This document shows, piece by piece, positions 33,076-44,827 of a stretch of DNA of 64,000 bases. The stretch is from Paragonimus skrjabini miyazakii (Eukaryota > Platyhelminthes > Trematoda > Plagiorchiida > Troglotrematidae), in contig JTDE01001564.1 of assembly GCA_014338405.1 (NCBI GenBank), positions 32,562-96,561 on the forward strand, given 5' to 3'. The notes under the pieces were generated by a model. That model did not search any database and was not told the DNA's origin. It worked only from the letters and a program-made list of their open reading frames with translations. Made by a program: the position numbers and the translations under genes. Position 1 is the stretch's first letter; every line of letters begins with the position of its first letter.

Positions 33076-34855
33076 TGTCTAGTTCTGTCGCAACTGCAAA
33101 GCTCCTTTAAAACATAGAAAGTTTTGTAATTGCTGTAATTTCTCTCCAGTGTTCGTTAATTTTTCTCACCCGTCTCGGACTCGGCAATCTGTTTACTAAT
33201 GCTTTCTGGTAAGCTTTCGTTACACTCTCCTCGCTCGAATGCCAGTTAAGCATCATGCATTTATGAGTGAATGACCTCTCGGCAAATGACAGGACAAAAC
33301 GGGCACACATAAAAAGATGATCCGAGTCCGTGTGGTTGTTCCAAAATGCACGACGGTCCTTAATAGACTAGCGATACCTGTAACTGACTGCTATGGAATC
33401 ACGTTGTGTATATCAGTGAAAAGCACAGGGTGGTCTCCATGTAACACAGTGTCTCTTCCCTTGTTGAAAAGCGATGTTCGAAATATAGAGACCATGAGAT
33501 GTATGTAGCTGCAACAGTTTTTATTCATTGTCAGTGCTTGTGTCCCGATATCAAACTTATCTCCCAGCCACATCTCTGTAAAACGCCGACTAAGTTATAG
33601 CCGAACATGCAGCCAATTATTTGTAGGCATTTGATGGTGTAATCTTTGATGCTAACTTGATTTAATAATACATCTTCAGCTTATTGTTAACATGTATTAT
33701 GAACAGTATGTGTCTTGCCAATTCAAGGCAATAAATAGTTGTTTTGCAAACCGTTACACAGCATATGAATCTGCCCAAGTAAACCAGAGGCAGTCGTATT
33801 CACCATCCAGATATAGGTTCCATCCTCCATAAAATTGATTATTTCATTTTTTTTAAAAACCACATTGTATTTCGTGATAAACTCATTGGGGTTTAACCAC
33901 TCAAATTTGCGAAAAAAGAAGCTTTATCACCGGATAAAGAATCACACCCTGTTAGAAACTGGGAACATTTTTGTCTCGTGAAATACACTTTAACAATATA
34001 TTGCAAATGGCAGGCATCACCGATTGCTCAACATTCGCTAATCTGTGGATCTGTCATTAATAACGATGTAACATTTTATGGGATTGCTACAAAAGCAGCA
34101 ATCCGTCAATTTTAATAATAACTGCATGATGCCAATCTGTCAAAGATGTTTGTGAAATTGGTTTAATTTGTTCAACTTCGTAATTTTGTTTGTTTGTCTA
34201 TCTCGTTAGCCTTTTCCTTTACAACTGCCTTCTACTGCAACAGATCATCTGTGGGATACATCGAAATGTTCTCGAGAGATTAATAGTACAGTTTTTTGTA
34301 CGATATGATAGCACGGTATTATTTGATATGATCTTGAAATACTACTTACCTTGAGGTGACTGAGAACACTGCTACATTAACTAAAGTAAGAAAACCTTAC
34401 AGTCAATAAGTTATATTAGTTCAGTTGATCAGTATTTAGTGTCGAATTTCGTTTACAGAGATTGATGCGGCCAGATTTGTTGTTCGCAATTGAGATTGCT
34501 GGTTATAAGACTGATTTATTTCAAGTCCAATTCAACAACTTGTGAATCGTTGACCTGTAATGATGGGTTCGCGGTTACATGCCAGGTGTGTAGAAAGTTT
34601 ACTGTGATAACTGTGATATATATATATATATACATATATAAGCTTGTTTGACCACTGTTTCTTTATACAGCTTGTACGAAAAGTTCCTACCTAATTCAAA
34701 CAATTTCTTGTTTGGTCTGTAACATCTTATGTGATACGACAGAGGCTAGTAATCAGAAAAATACGGTTGGAAATATGAATTAATCTTTGGGAATATAGAA
34801 ATGTTAACCGTGATTTTATTTACGGATGGACTCAAGTATACGATATACATTTTAG
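33076..34855. other. No gene recognised; one weak exon-like segment and a TA microsatellite
   Basis: A (TA)n tract lies at 34616-34640. A 66-nt open segment at 34459-34524 (RLMRPDLLFAIEIAGYK and on) follows a good acceptor (TTTCGTTTACAG) but ends at a poor donor (GTCCAA), so it is not called as an exon. Confidence 0.4.
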
Positions 34856-34900
34856 GATGAAAGTTCTTGGGAAGTTGTGAAACCTTGGATACCAGCAACT
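34856..34900 (+). CDS. Candidate 45-nt micro-exon
   Basis: Acceptor ATACATTTTAG, 15 open codons DESSWEVVKPWIPAT, donor GTGAGT; phase 0. Two tryptophans in 15 residues argue against low-complexity chance. Confidence 0.5.
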
Positions 34901-35516
34901 GTGAGTTCGTTCAACTTTTCGTTCTAACAGTCAATGAGCTCATTTATGAGTCTTACTCAACCAAAGACTTCAAACTTTGTCTTAATACGGTAGTCGTAAT
35001 TACAGACAACTGGGAACCACAGTAAATCGATTGTCCTCTGCCTTGTTTGCTAGCGATCTGTTCATTAATGACACAGTACTATCCAACAACACCGGAGTTA
35101 GTGGGCAGCACTGCATGATACGTAGTACTGCGCCAGTATTACCTAGTCTCAGCTGAATAAGTGATTTACAAAGACCTTGCGGTAAATATCTGAAATTAGC
35201 TCAAACAATTGCTTCCTGTTAATCGATCTTCGTTCGACAAATTACAGATTGCTTAATGTAATGTGATCAACTTAAAAGTGTGACTGAAATCGTAGAAGAA
35301 TCATTAGAAATATCGCAGTGTTAATAGTGCATTTCTCGATTGTGAATCGTCTGGGTTTAAGTATAACTAACGGTGATATGTACTGTTCAACTTAAAAAGA
35401 ATCCTCATGTGCACTAATTTAGCTTGGAACTTAACGTCTCATCGAACTCTTCTATTTGTGCTTTGTTTAAATGTTTTAAGCTTCATCAATCATTTGTTGT
35501 ACTGATAAGTTATTAG

Positions 35517-35597
35517 CAAAGTGTTCAAAAAAGCGCCAGTTTCAAGGAAAAACTTCAAACTTGGGATATGAATATTCCGAGTTTTCCTAACATACAA
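35517..35597 (+). CDS. Candidate 81-nt exon
   Basis: Acceptor GTTATTAG, 27 open codons starting QSVQKSASFKEKLQTW and ending NIPSFPNIQ, donor GTAAGT; phase 0. It lies 616 bp after the previous candidate. No homology recognised. Confidence 0.45.
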
Positions 35598-35765
35598 GTA
35601 AGTTACCACTGACACGGATCTACCATCCTTCCGTCACTTGTGTACAGCCTAACATTTCTGAGCTTCAGCACCCTTTTCTCATTAGGTGAGGAAGATAGGC
35701 AATTCGCGATTGCCTCACGGTGTGGCGTGCATCGACTACGGCTTCAAACGACGCTGCTGAACTCT

Positions 35766-36257
35766 TATATATATTCATAAAGATTGAACATCACCCACAA
35801 TTGATCGCAAATGTCGCATTCCCATTGACTTTAAAACCGGTCCCTTTCGAACAATAGAAGCACTAGACTCGATTTTCGCTCTCATTGGAGCTCGTCAGTA
35901 GTACATATCCTTACAACTGCCGGGACTAGAACCACGAACACGCTTCTATCGGGCAACCATGTTTACCACTACGCCATTGACCTCACATTAGGCACGACCG
36001 AATTATCATATGTGAACACTCAACCACTTCCGCTTGTGAGTAATGATCAGGTCGCCCGATCATCTCGATGACCCGTCGACTAGGACTTCTCTCCAAGTTG
36101 AAATCACAGAAATCATTGACTTGTTGAGTGGTACTTTGATTACTGGTGAATAGTATAGGATTTTGGTTTCCATATAGGCTGAACGTCACTTACGATTGAT
36201 CTCAGCTGTCGCTTTTATATATTCGATTGGCCACTGTGACCAACAGTTGAATAGCGG
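35766..36257 (-). mobile_element. SINE copy S4, running into the tail of a second unit
   Basis: In reverse it contains body, hammerhead, B box (GGGACTAGAACC), A box, head, then the linker (TTGAAATCACAGAAATCATTG) and the tail and body end of an adjacent unit (GGATTTTGGTTTCCATATAGGC). This is the same tail-to-head junction as in 27353-27506. Confidence 0.85.
35860..35904 (-). ncRNA. Hammerhead ribozyme in SINE S4, core intact
   Basis: Minus strand: GTACTA, CTGACGA, GCTCC-AATG-AGAGC (4 of 5 pairs), GAAA, ATCGAG, TC, TAGTGC. All invariant core bases are kept. Stem I pairs along 6 positions with one G-U. Helix III is weakened by A opposite G. Predicted cut after the TC, at the complement of 35866. 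Confidence 0.68.
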
Positions 36258-36428
36258 TTCTCTCCAAGTTGAAATCACAGAAATCATTGACTTGTTGAGT
36301 GGTACTTTGATTACTGGTGAATAGTATAGGATTTTGGTTTCCATATAGGCTGAGCGTCACTTACGATTGATCTCAGCTGTCGCTTTTATATATTCGATTG
36401 GCCACTGTGACCAACAGTTGAATAGCGG
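36087..36428. repeat. 171-bp tandem duplication, two copies
   Basis: 36087-36257 is repeated at 36258-36428. The copies differ visibly at one base (CTGAACGTC against CTGAGCGTC). The unit includes the SINE linker and tail plus flanking DNA (GATTGGCCACTGTGACC). The near-identity makes it recent, in contrast to the old SINEs around it. Confidence 0.92.
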
Positions 36429-36739
36429 GCAGTTGTTTCGAGTGCTTCGGGTTTGGTCAGCACCACGCACGCAGGATAATCCGAAGCAAAGACTTGTGAA
36501 TAAATATCAGAAAGGTGGGTCACCATGAGATTTTAAGTCATGCACTAATCAACTAAACGATGGAGCTGCGGTCACCGAGTATATTGGGAATTCACACGAG
36601 TTACTTTCCATAGACTTTAAAATCAGTAAATAATATCGAAGGTTTATTTACCATGAGAAAATAGGTTCACTCGTTCTGTCATATTTTACTTCTGGGATTT
36701 TGATACCGCTGGTGGCTTTGTAACAGTCCTTCAGTTTCA

Positions 36740-37060
36740 AATTGAGCAACATCCATATTCGGCCACAACTTTCGCATTCGGATAGACTTTTCAGTCAGTC
36801 TCCTTCGACAAGTATCAACGGACTGAAGTTTCTCTCTCCTCAAAACTAATCGGTAGTGTGTATCCTTGCCACGGTCAGGAGCAAAACCCTGGTTACGCTT
36901 TCATGAAGCAACCGTGTTGACTACAATGCCAGTGATCCTATAGTATGCACGACCGAACTACCGTATCCGAAATTTCCACCACTTTCTTGTCAGTAATGAT
37001 CAGGTTATCCGATCGTCTTGATAGGAGACGAATCCGATGTATGTTAGCTCTAATCTATAA
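36740..37060 (-). mobile_element. SINE copy S5, old and degraded
   Basis: Body (TTCGCATTCGGATAGACTTTTCAG), ribozyme region without a working core (CTGACGA lost), B box (AGGAGCAAAACCCTGG in reverse) and head (GATCAGGTTATCCGATCGTC) are recognisable. Confidence 0.75.
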
Positions 37061-38850
37061 CTCCGTAAATAGTACTCACAAGACAAGTCGGAACCTCTGG
37101 TTTCATTGAACCTGATGAGCAAGTCAGCTTCTCCTGACTGATAAGTTAAACGAAACAGAAGAAGAAAAACTGTATGCTGTGCGTTAAGTAAAGATATATG
37201 ATTATTGACACGTGCAGCGTACCGCGATGCTTTCGTTCACCAGAATTTTCATATATTAGTCAACTGAGAGGAACAAGTGTAGCAGTGTTCACGAATAGAA
37301 TGTGGAATAGATCAAATAAAGTCTATATCATAAATTCAATCGAGCTCCAGGTTAAATACTATGGTTATTATTGATAAACTTATCCACGTTAACAGTTTCA
37401 GTAGGAGTATGTCCACAACTCAGTTCAACGGTGTTTACATTCGAGTTCATAGACGGTAAGGTGAAATCGACTGGAAAGTCCATGGCCATGGCGGCCATGA
37501 ATGTTATATATTTTTCTACCGTTACGAGGCAGCAACGTAATATGAACTTCGTTCGGTGGCACTCCCAGGTTAGTTCGAGAAAGAAGCCTGTACCACCACC
37601 CAGTATCACTCACTAAATGGTACCCTGACAACTCGGTCTGATATTCGGTTGACCTCACTTGGAGTTTGTATCTGAACTCAACAATAATCAACCAACCGGA
37701 CCCGAAGATTAGTCAGAACAGTGCTGGGATGGGCGTTGTATACAAAAATAGACAAATTCGATAGGATTGTCAAGCCAATCCGCCCTATATTTCACTGTAC
37801 ATAGTTGTGGGGGGCGTCACCACTGAGCGTGGGAATATTTTGAGATGGGTAATCTCGCTGCTATCTTCAAACTTTTGGCTAGTCCTGCTTTTTTCATTAG
37901 TCTCAAGTCGTATAAGGTTCATAACTAATGGTGTCATGTGCTGATTATCAATTTAAGACATGATACTTGCACAATAGAGTTGACTGTAGTCAAATAAATT
38001 AACAATTTAACCAGCAGAATCGACGTGGTCCAGCCTCGTCTAGTAACTGAAAAAATCAGAGGCCACTCATCATATTCACTGATGCCTTTCATGGTTCGGT
38101 TCTTTTCCTCACTTTGTTGTTAACTCTGTTTGAGTTGTATATCTGTTCAAGAGGAAAAATCTCTGCTACAGTATGTAATGATTTTACTTCTATGTTTATT
38201 AGATACATGTGTTTTTTCCATAACCACACAAAATGATTTGCCTTAGCTGGCCAACCAGTCCAATATGTTGTCATTAACACATAACACATACAAACACACT
38301 ACTTCATTTCACTACTCAAGTGAACTAACATAACATTTCTATAATTGTTACTTGCATTTCCACATCTCAGATCCCTCCAAGACCGCCGTCACTAAAACCC
38401 AGTGGTTGTATTTAGTCGCATGTATACGCTATCCATTCACGCGAATAGTACTTTGAGAAACACTACAAGAATACACTTTTGTATTTAATAGCTCATTTAC
38501 GAGTTGGTCATGCCAGTTACCACAAACTCAGTGGAGTTCGTAGATCAACAAGGATGAATAGGAATAGCCACCAACTGATCGTGATTCCGGTGAATTTTGC
38601 CCATAAATCATGTTACTTTTAAAACTTACGAAGCACTGTTTTAGCGTTTTCCGTCGCAAAGACATTTCCAGAGCGTGAAGTACGCCGATAGCTCGGTTGT
38701 TCTTAACCGCACAAACGACAAACGAAAATCTTACTTAATCTAGGCACAGTCATAAGCCATGCATTAGTTTAATCAGGGCTAACTTCCAAAAAGTAGGAAG
38801 TGTAAAATCAATTTGTGGTTGCCCTGAATAGAGCACTCTTCGTTCACTGA
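37061..38850. other. No gene recognised; one two-strand open region
   Basis: At 37352-37691 both strands are open for 80-88 codons. The coding side cannot be decided and no motif is recognised. A proline-rich open segment (IPPRPPSLKPS) follows a good acceptor at 38370 but has no convincing donor. Confidence 0.35.
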
Positions 38851-40075
38851 GAAGATGTGCGTTTACAGTTATGACCCCATCGTTTCACCCTTCATCGCCT
38901 GCATACAGCATCGTTCGGCATGACCAACAAACCCAGCGCAATTGTCCGCGGTGACGTCGTATACAGCAGAGATTACTCTTTCCAGGGTCCCCATTCTCCA
39001 TTCCTGTTGACTTTGCACACCCTGAGGATTTCCGTTTATTACTGTCTCATGGTGCACCTGTAGTTGCCTTTTTACTCTTGCTTTCACCATACTCCAGACA
39101 TTCTCAATTGGTAGTGAAGGTTCGGGGATTTAGGTTATTTCAAAATTGAACACCACCCACACTCGATCACGGCCTTCGCATTCAGATAAGCATCTCGGCT
39201 AGCCCACTTCGAAAGGAAGCACCGGACTCGAGTTTCTCCATTGGGTTCAACATGGGCGAATAGGGTGCTAGTCGTAAAAGTTGTCCTCCATTATATAACT
39301 CCCCAGTAAACACACTTTCCAGGTCAGTGTGACACGGTGCGTTGTCGCATATTAGCACAATGTCTGACATGGGTGTACTGATCTTCAACTGATCTAGCAG
39401 GGTTTGTAGCCAGTGTTTACAATCGTTGCTGTTGTATGCTCACCGCCTCGTCGTATAGCCTACTGCCGAACTTGATGTCATAGCTCCAATCAAATGGAGA
39501 TTACGGCCTCGGCTGTTTGTTACAGTGACGCATGCTCTCGTTCCTTTTAGTGAAAGTCCCATGAACTCGTACAGAACAAATTGAAGTTTATCTCATCTAC
39601 CCTGCAAGTAGTCTTTGAAGTTTCATAACACTCCATCAGTCGATATGCAAACAGTCGCCGAAACTCCAAATTCTCATTTGAGTTCATGCCAACGGGCACT
39701 TGGCACATTTTTTTGACAGCTATGCACTAACCATCCAAGTATCGACCGATCGTTGTGGTCGATGACTCCTTCTCAAATTCAGCCTTGTTGCGCAATATCA
39801 AAAATTGCAGTGCAACTGTTGAGTCAACGGAAAGCCACTCCAACAACATATCGATCTCAGATTCTGTCAGAATCTTACTTATGTCCTTTGCGAGGCTGAG
39901 CTTCATAACTGATGCAATCCACATGAAGCCACTTGTAAGCGGTATTACGCTTGACTCCATTCAGAAGGGCAACCATACACCAGTCATCGCCCCTTTCGAA
40001 TGCTTCGATAATACGTCTGCGTGTTTCGGTACTGATGCGAGTGTAATTGTGTCCGTCAGCCACGTATACTAGAGA
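38851..40075 (-). pseudogene. Tc1/mariner-like transposase, frameshifted and split by a SINE
   Basis: The minus strand encodes a cut-and-paste DDE transposase. An N-terminal helix-turn-helix region (STETRRRIIEAFERGDDW) is near 40030. The catalytic residues are: first D in DEINFNLFC (about 39575), second D in LICDNAPCHTDLESVF (about 39350), and the E in LAPYSPMLNPMEK (about 39245). The rest of the C-terminus (WSMVKARVKRQLQVHHETV, about 39090-39035) resumes only after a 122-bp SINE insertion at 39112-39233. Other frameshifts and stops lie between the HTH and the first D. Spacing between second D and E is about 34 residues, as in Tc1-like enzymes. No terminal inverted repeats were identified. 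Confidence 0.8.
39112..39233 (-). mobile_element. SINE copy S6 inserted in the transposase, with target-site duplication
   Basis: The insert runs from inside the hammerhead (minus strand GAAACTCGAGTC onward) through body to tail. It is flanked by TTCTCAATTGG (39101-39111) and TTCTCCATTGG (39234-39244), an 11-bp duplication with one mismatch. The 5' end is truncated within the ribozyme. Confidence 0.82.
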
Positions 40076-40559
40076 ACTAATGAGAATGTTTTCCCAAACT
40101 GATTCACTTTCATATTACAACTCGAAATCTACCACGACCCTAAACCTCACTCCTATTGGACGTGAGATCCACAGAAACTGCTAACAACTCGCAACCCTTT
40201 ACCTGTCAAAAGAACCAATACGGTCCGCAGTTTGATGAATCAGTAGGGACAGGGTCAGATGATCTGTGCTCCACTTTGGCCGTTAACCCCATTCTCATTA
40301 AGCAAAGCCGTTGACACCCCTCGAATAACCCGTACCACTTTTTCTACCAAATGCAGCCAATCCGAAGTGCTCTAATTTAGATTGGTTGTCCCTTCCGGTT
40401 AATTGGACCAATCGCGTTCTTGCCGTCACGTCCAAGATTCTAACGTGGAAATTCTAATGCACCAAAGTGATTTTCTCTTGAATGTAATAGAAATTTTGTG
40501 TCTAAATTGGAAACAGATATGTGAAAAGATATAGTCTTTGGGTTGTTTGATGCATGTTA

Positions 40560-42180
40560 CATTCACCTTTAAAAGGCAGTTCTATATATATCTTTTTTTC
40601 CTCACTGTGGCCACCTTATCGGGATGTGGTTTGGGTCTACTACGCCTATCTCTGAATCTTTTTGGATACCCTTTAGATTGTAGTACAGAGATGATCAAGT
40701 CTAATTCCTTTGCAAGACTAACCTGTGTACAGATTCGTCTTGTTCGTGTGAATAGTCTATTTACTTGTGCTCGTTTATGATGGACCGGTGTGAAACTACT
40801 AAAGTTCAGGTATTGACCGAACCACGTGGATTTCCTATAGATAGTTCTTTTAATAGAACCATCTTCCCGGCGATTTATAAGTATACCTAGAAACTGCAAA
40901 CAATTATCAGCCTCAAATTCAAATGTTACCTTCAGGTTTGGATGACAACTATTTAAGCGTCGCACTAGGTTATCTATTGTCTGTTTGGTTCGACTGAATA
41001 ATAATGTATCATCAACATAGCGTTTGTAGTATGACAGAGTTGTTATGTCTGCCGCTAACTCTTGCTTAATCCTTGACTTGAAAAAGTCTACTAAGATGGG
41101 CTCTAGTGGACTTCCCATGGCCACCCCTTCTATTTGGCTGTAGGATCGATCAAGAAAACGGAAACTGACGTTTTCATTGAATAATAGTAAGGTTTCCCTC
41201 ATAATATCACTAGGCAGAGTTAGAGTAGTGTGGCTTGTTTCAACGAGCTCACAAATATTATCAAATGTCTGGTGTAGTGGGACATTTTTAAACAGTGACT
41301 GAGCGCCTATGGAGTACATCAGTTCATTAGCATGATTGATTTGTTCCAAGTCACTGATCAACTCAACAAGATCTTTAAGAGAATAGGCCTGAAACTTTCG
41401 TTTTGCTGGCGCTAGGATGGTGTGGATAATTAGTCATCGCTAGAATAGGCTTAAGTGGCATTCCAGACTTGTGTGTCTTAGGAAGGCTGTAGAGTTGAGG
41501 TGTCGATGACCCACACGGTTTAAGAGATTTGCACGTCATGTCGTCGGTTATGCGCAGCTGTAAAATAATTTGGAAATGTCTTCCTATGCGACCATCTATC
41601 TCGGTTAGATTGTCCACTGTGTCTATGTGCCGAAATTTCTTTTGGTCCTCTAATATTGACAACATTTTCCGTAGATACGCGTCTCTGTCTAAAATGACTG
41701 TACCAGAGCCCTTCTCTGGCTCAAGTAATACTACATTTTTCAATTTAAGATCTCTTAATGATCATAGGTGTTGATATGTGATAACACACCGGCCGTTGAT
41801 CGGAGTCATGATAGATACATTAACTATATCAGCGAATTAGGTTTTCAGCCAGCCCAGGTTTTCAGCGATAGTTGGCTGAAGATCTGGCAATTGATCAATG
41901 AAGTCCTGAAAATGAGCTTCAACATAAATACGATTAGGGTTATGTGGTGATAGTTTATAGCTCAGATCCAAAGCCAAGGATTTAAACTGCCAAGAATCCA
42001 ACTGTACCGAAGAACAGTTCAATGCATAATTACTGGGATCAAGTGGGATTGGTTCTTCAGCCGGCTTCTCACGTGACTTCTGCAAACGGTTGATATAAGT
42101 CCGCTTCGTACGATCGACGAGCGTTCTACAGAATTTTGTAAAGACTATGCGACTGCATAATGATAAGCTTTTCACAACGG
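40560..42180 (-). mobile_element. Penelope-like element (PLE), RT region, truncated before the endonuclease
   Basis: The minus strand carries three blocks of a Penelope-type reverse transcriptase: N-terminal 42175-41837 (SNYALNCSSVQLDSWQF), middle 41743-41375 (EPEKGSGTVILDRDAYLRKM, then LYSLPKTHKSGMPLKPILA) and the RT core 41361-40582. The core is an intact 259-codon frame with GVAMGSPLEPILVDFF, catalytic YKRYVDDTLLF, LQFLGILINRREDGS and IYRKSTWFGQYLNF. A +1 shift at 40582 continues the frame as KKIYIELPFKGE, the motif that normally leads into the GIY-YIG domain, but no GIY-YIG domain follows. PLEs use an RT related to telomerase; most animal members are fused to that endonuclease. This copy is therefore incomplete, yet its RT core is surprisingly open. 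Confidence 0.9.
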
Positions 42181-43062
42181 AACGGAACGATAATGCGTTT
42201 GACGTAAATTCACCAGTCGCATTTGTGCAGTTTCGATATGTGCAGTAAGTCTGTATACAAGGCCTACAATCTAACTGATAGACTCAGAAAAAATGGTACT
42301 GGACAAAATTTCCGAATGTTCTCAAACAGTTCGATCGGGTATCCACCCTGTTGCTAATTAGTTGACATATAACAAACAGACATTTAAAATCACTGTAACC
42401 CTCACACTTAACATGATAGTTTTATTGATCTGCTTCTGATACGCGTACCTTTTTAAGTGCTTTTCGTATTTGTGACACCGAAGGCGAATGAGAACCGATG
42501 GAAATCCAGACCGTGTTATGTGAAATTCTGAAGTTAACACACGTTTTCTAAACCTCCATACTTTGCGTATTAACAAAGCCACGTTGAATTCTTTCTTACG
42601 ATCGATTTTGATAAACAATTTCTACGTGTTACTAATAAGTAGTTTGGCAGATTTGATAATTCAGAAGAGACCCAACTGTGAAAAATCAGGGATTCAACTG
42701 GATTCGAGCCAGTGACACAAACAAAATGCCCACACGCGGCAAACATGAGAAATCCTTCCCGGGTGGTCAGTCCATTGGATTTTCTGGTGGATTCCACATG
42801 AGACAGTGGAACGGGTGGATAGCATGCGTCCAAATGTAAAAATTTCTGGCTCCCAGAATGACTTCGTAGCTCAGCTTGCCGCTTCTGGGCGGGTTGTTTC
42901 CGTCAATGATTCGAATTTCGCCCAAGCTCTGAGTTCTTTGCAATTGAATCTATTTTACTTCTCATACCAACTAAAATTAACTATTACAATGTATTTTGTT
43001 CCGCCGATAAGGTTGAACTAATGTTATCCAATTAAGTGGTGAAATTGCTTTGTTCTTTTCAG
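42181..43062. other. No gene; two tRNA-like B-box motifs
   Basis: In reverse, GGCTCGAATCC (42700-42710) matches a Pol III B box, and a second tRNA-like stretch with GTAGCTCAGCTTG followed by TGATTCGAATTTC lies at about 42868-42920 on the plus strand. Neither folds into a convincing tRNA, so these may be remains of other tRNA-derived repeats. Confidence 0.3.
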
Positions 43063-43176
43063 AAATCTTGCTAATCAAGTAAAAACAGATGATCCGCAGA
43101 AACATTTGAGCATGTACAGTATTTTTACGGATAAACTTTCGGAGAGATACGAAATGATAGAAACAGTCAGAATTTG
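43063..43176 (+). CDS. Candidate 114-nt exon, possible alpha-helical lid of the HSP110-like protein
   Basis: A strong acceptor (TTGTTCTTTTCAG) opens a frame reading NLANQVKTDDPQKH, then LSMYSIFTDKLSERYEMIE, with a possible donor GTAAAA at 43177. It begins and ends in phase 2, unlike its phase-0 neighbours. The stretch around TDKLSERYEMI resembles the helical lid of HSPA4, where an MRDKLS-type motif is followed by an EYEK-type motif. Both the phase conflict and the weak donor leave doubt. Confidence 0.4.
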
Positions 43177-43487
43177 GTAAAAGGATTACATGTCATATAA
43201 TGCTCGAACGCAATCAATTTGAGGTGACTGTAAAAATAGATATCACAACTATTAAACAAATGCGCTCCGGATCACGCTGAGATTTAAAATATTTGACCAA
43301 ACGTCTGGGACAATCTACTGAAGAGTGATATCATCAGTGAGCGTGTATGCAAACATTCACAAAACAGAGGATACAGAGTTCAAAGTGACTTCAGGCGTAA
43401 ACTAATGTGTGATTATTCCGACTTCGGTGAAACATAGTTACTGTGAATAGTCTAAATAAATCTTGACTCATTACAACATCTGGTTAG

Positions 43488-43541
43488 TTAACAGGTGCTC
43501 AACCTGTAGTTGAGGAAAGTTTACAAGAAGCTGGTGAAAAG
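43488..43541 (+). CDS. Candidate 54-nt micro-exon
   Basis: Acceptor CATCTGGTTAG, 18 open codons LTGAQPVVEESLQEAGEK, donor GTGTTC (weak). Phase 0. The open frame can be read on to FLWE and a GTATAA donor instead. Glu-rich, helix-like. Confidence 0.3.
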
Positions 43542-44827
43542 GTGTTCCTGTGGGAAGTATAATAATGATAACATAATAATTCTATCGGTACAATCGGACG
43601 TAATGACCGATTATGCACTTACTTCAGTCTTTCTATACTTTGATTGTAGTGTTGGGTTTACTAAAAACGAGGAATTGTATGACGAAATAACTAAACCTTG
43701 GGGGGAACCCGGATTCCTGTTAGGTTAGAAAAATACCTGACGATGTACGCTTGCAAACTGCGAAGATTTAAAAAAAGCAATCACGTTCCTTTATCAAGAC
43801 AGGTATTTGAAGGTCATAGTTTCTGAGGAGAATAAAACAATATCCTTTACCCATGAAGTTGTAGACATGGTAATCATCAAAAAAAAAGAAACCGCCTGAC
43901 TCATGTTTGTTACTCACAGCGACAGAGGTTAGTGGACCTGACACGCTAACACTTCAAGATTAAACAGAGATTTTTGGCAAGTAAACTGCTAGAAATCTTT
44001 TCAGTCTTTCTACAGCACTAAATGTACCAGAGGAATTTTCAAAAGAACTTCAGCGCTATTTTTATGCCAGCATTCAGTCGAAGTTTAGAAGCACCCACCT
44101 TTGGTATCAAAGTTTTGTATTAATACATTCAGTTCATATCTCTCAAATTTCTATGCCTGTACTTGTTTATGAATTCACATGAATCCAGCTGTTTTTCTAT
44201 AAAGTATTCGGATTGAGAAAGCTGATAAATATGTGCAGATCTATCCGAATGAAATTAGAGAACCGGAATAAGTTGACGAAATGAAAGAGGTTACCAAGTA
44301 GATCAGTGATTGTCCTCAGGCACGTTAGTTTGTAAGTGTCCAACAGCTCTAGAAAGATCACTCTAATGTTTTCACTGCAGCTCCCAGAATTTATTCAGGT
44401 GCAACGGACGTTTTCCAACCATATCCTTACAGAAACTTAGTCAAGTGAACATCACTAAAGTGTATAAATGATAGGCGAATGTAGTGTTATTTTGATTTCT
44501 ATATTTATAGTGGTTATCCGCAATCTTGTAATCATAGGCATATTTATGTTCACTGAAGCCCAAAAATCGACCGGTTGTCCGGATTGTATACAGTAGTTTC
44601 TCATAGTTGAGAACAAAAGTGTTCGAACCCTGAAATCTTATATCCGCCTATACTTTGAACACATCTTGCCATAGTATGAAACTATATCTGAATCACAGAA
44701 TTTCAGAATAATAGTGTGCGCATATTTTTTTAACCAAAATTTGTATATGGTTTGTAGATGGTTTCATAGGTATCAAAATGGATTTATGTGAGATGTAATT
44801 ACCTGCGATTATGGACCTTTATTTTAG

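Noticed and set aside
37114..37160. CTGATGAG ... GAAAC with an internal AGTCAG/CTGACT hairpin
   Set aside because: Stem II is displaced by unpaired bases and no stem III or cleavage site follows.
42868..42920. Possible tRNA gene (TAGCTCAG and ATTCGAAT motifs)
   Set aside because: No acceptor or T-arm stem can be formed; at most a tRNA-derived repeat remnant.
44020..44110. Protein-like frame LNVPEEFSKELQRYF after an acceptor-like CTACAG
   Set aside because: The acceptor leaves the frame in a phase incompatible with the neighbours and there is no donor at a suitable place.
44379..44410. 18-nt candidate micro-exon (LPEFIQ) between CTGCAG and GTGCAA
   Set aside because: The donor is poor and six codons are too few to support without transcript data.
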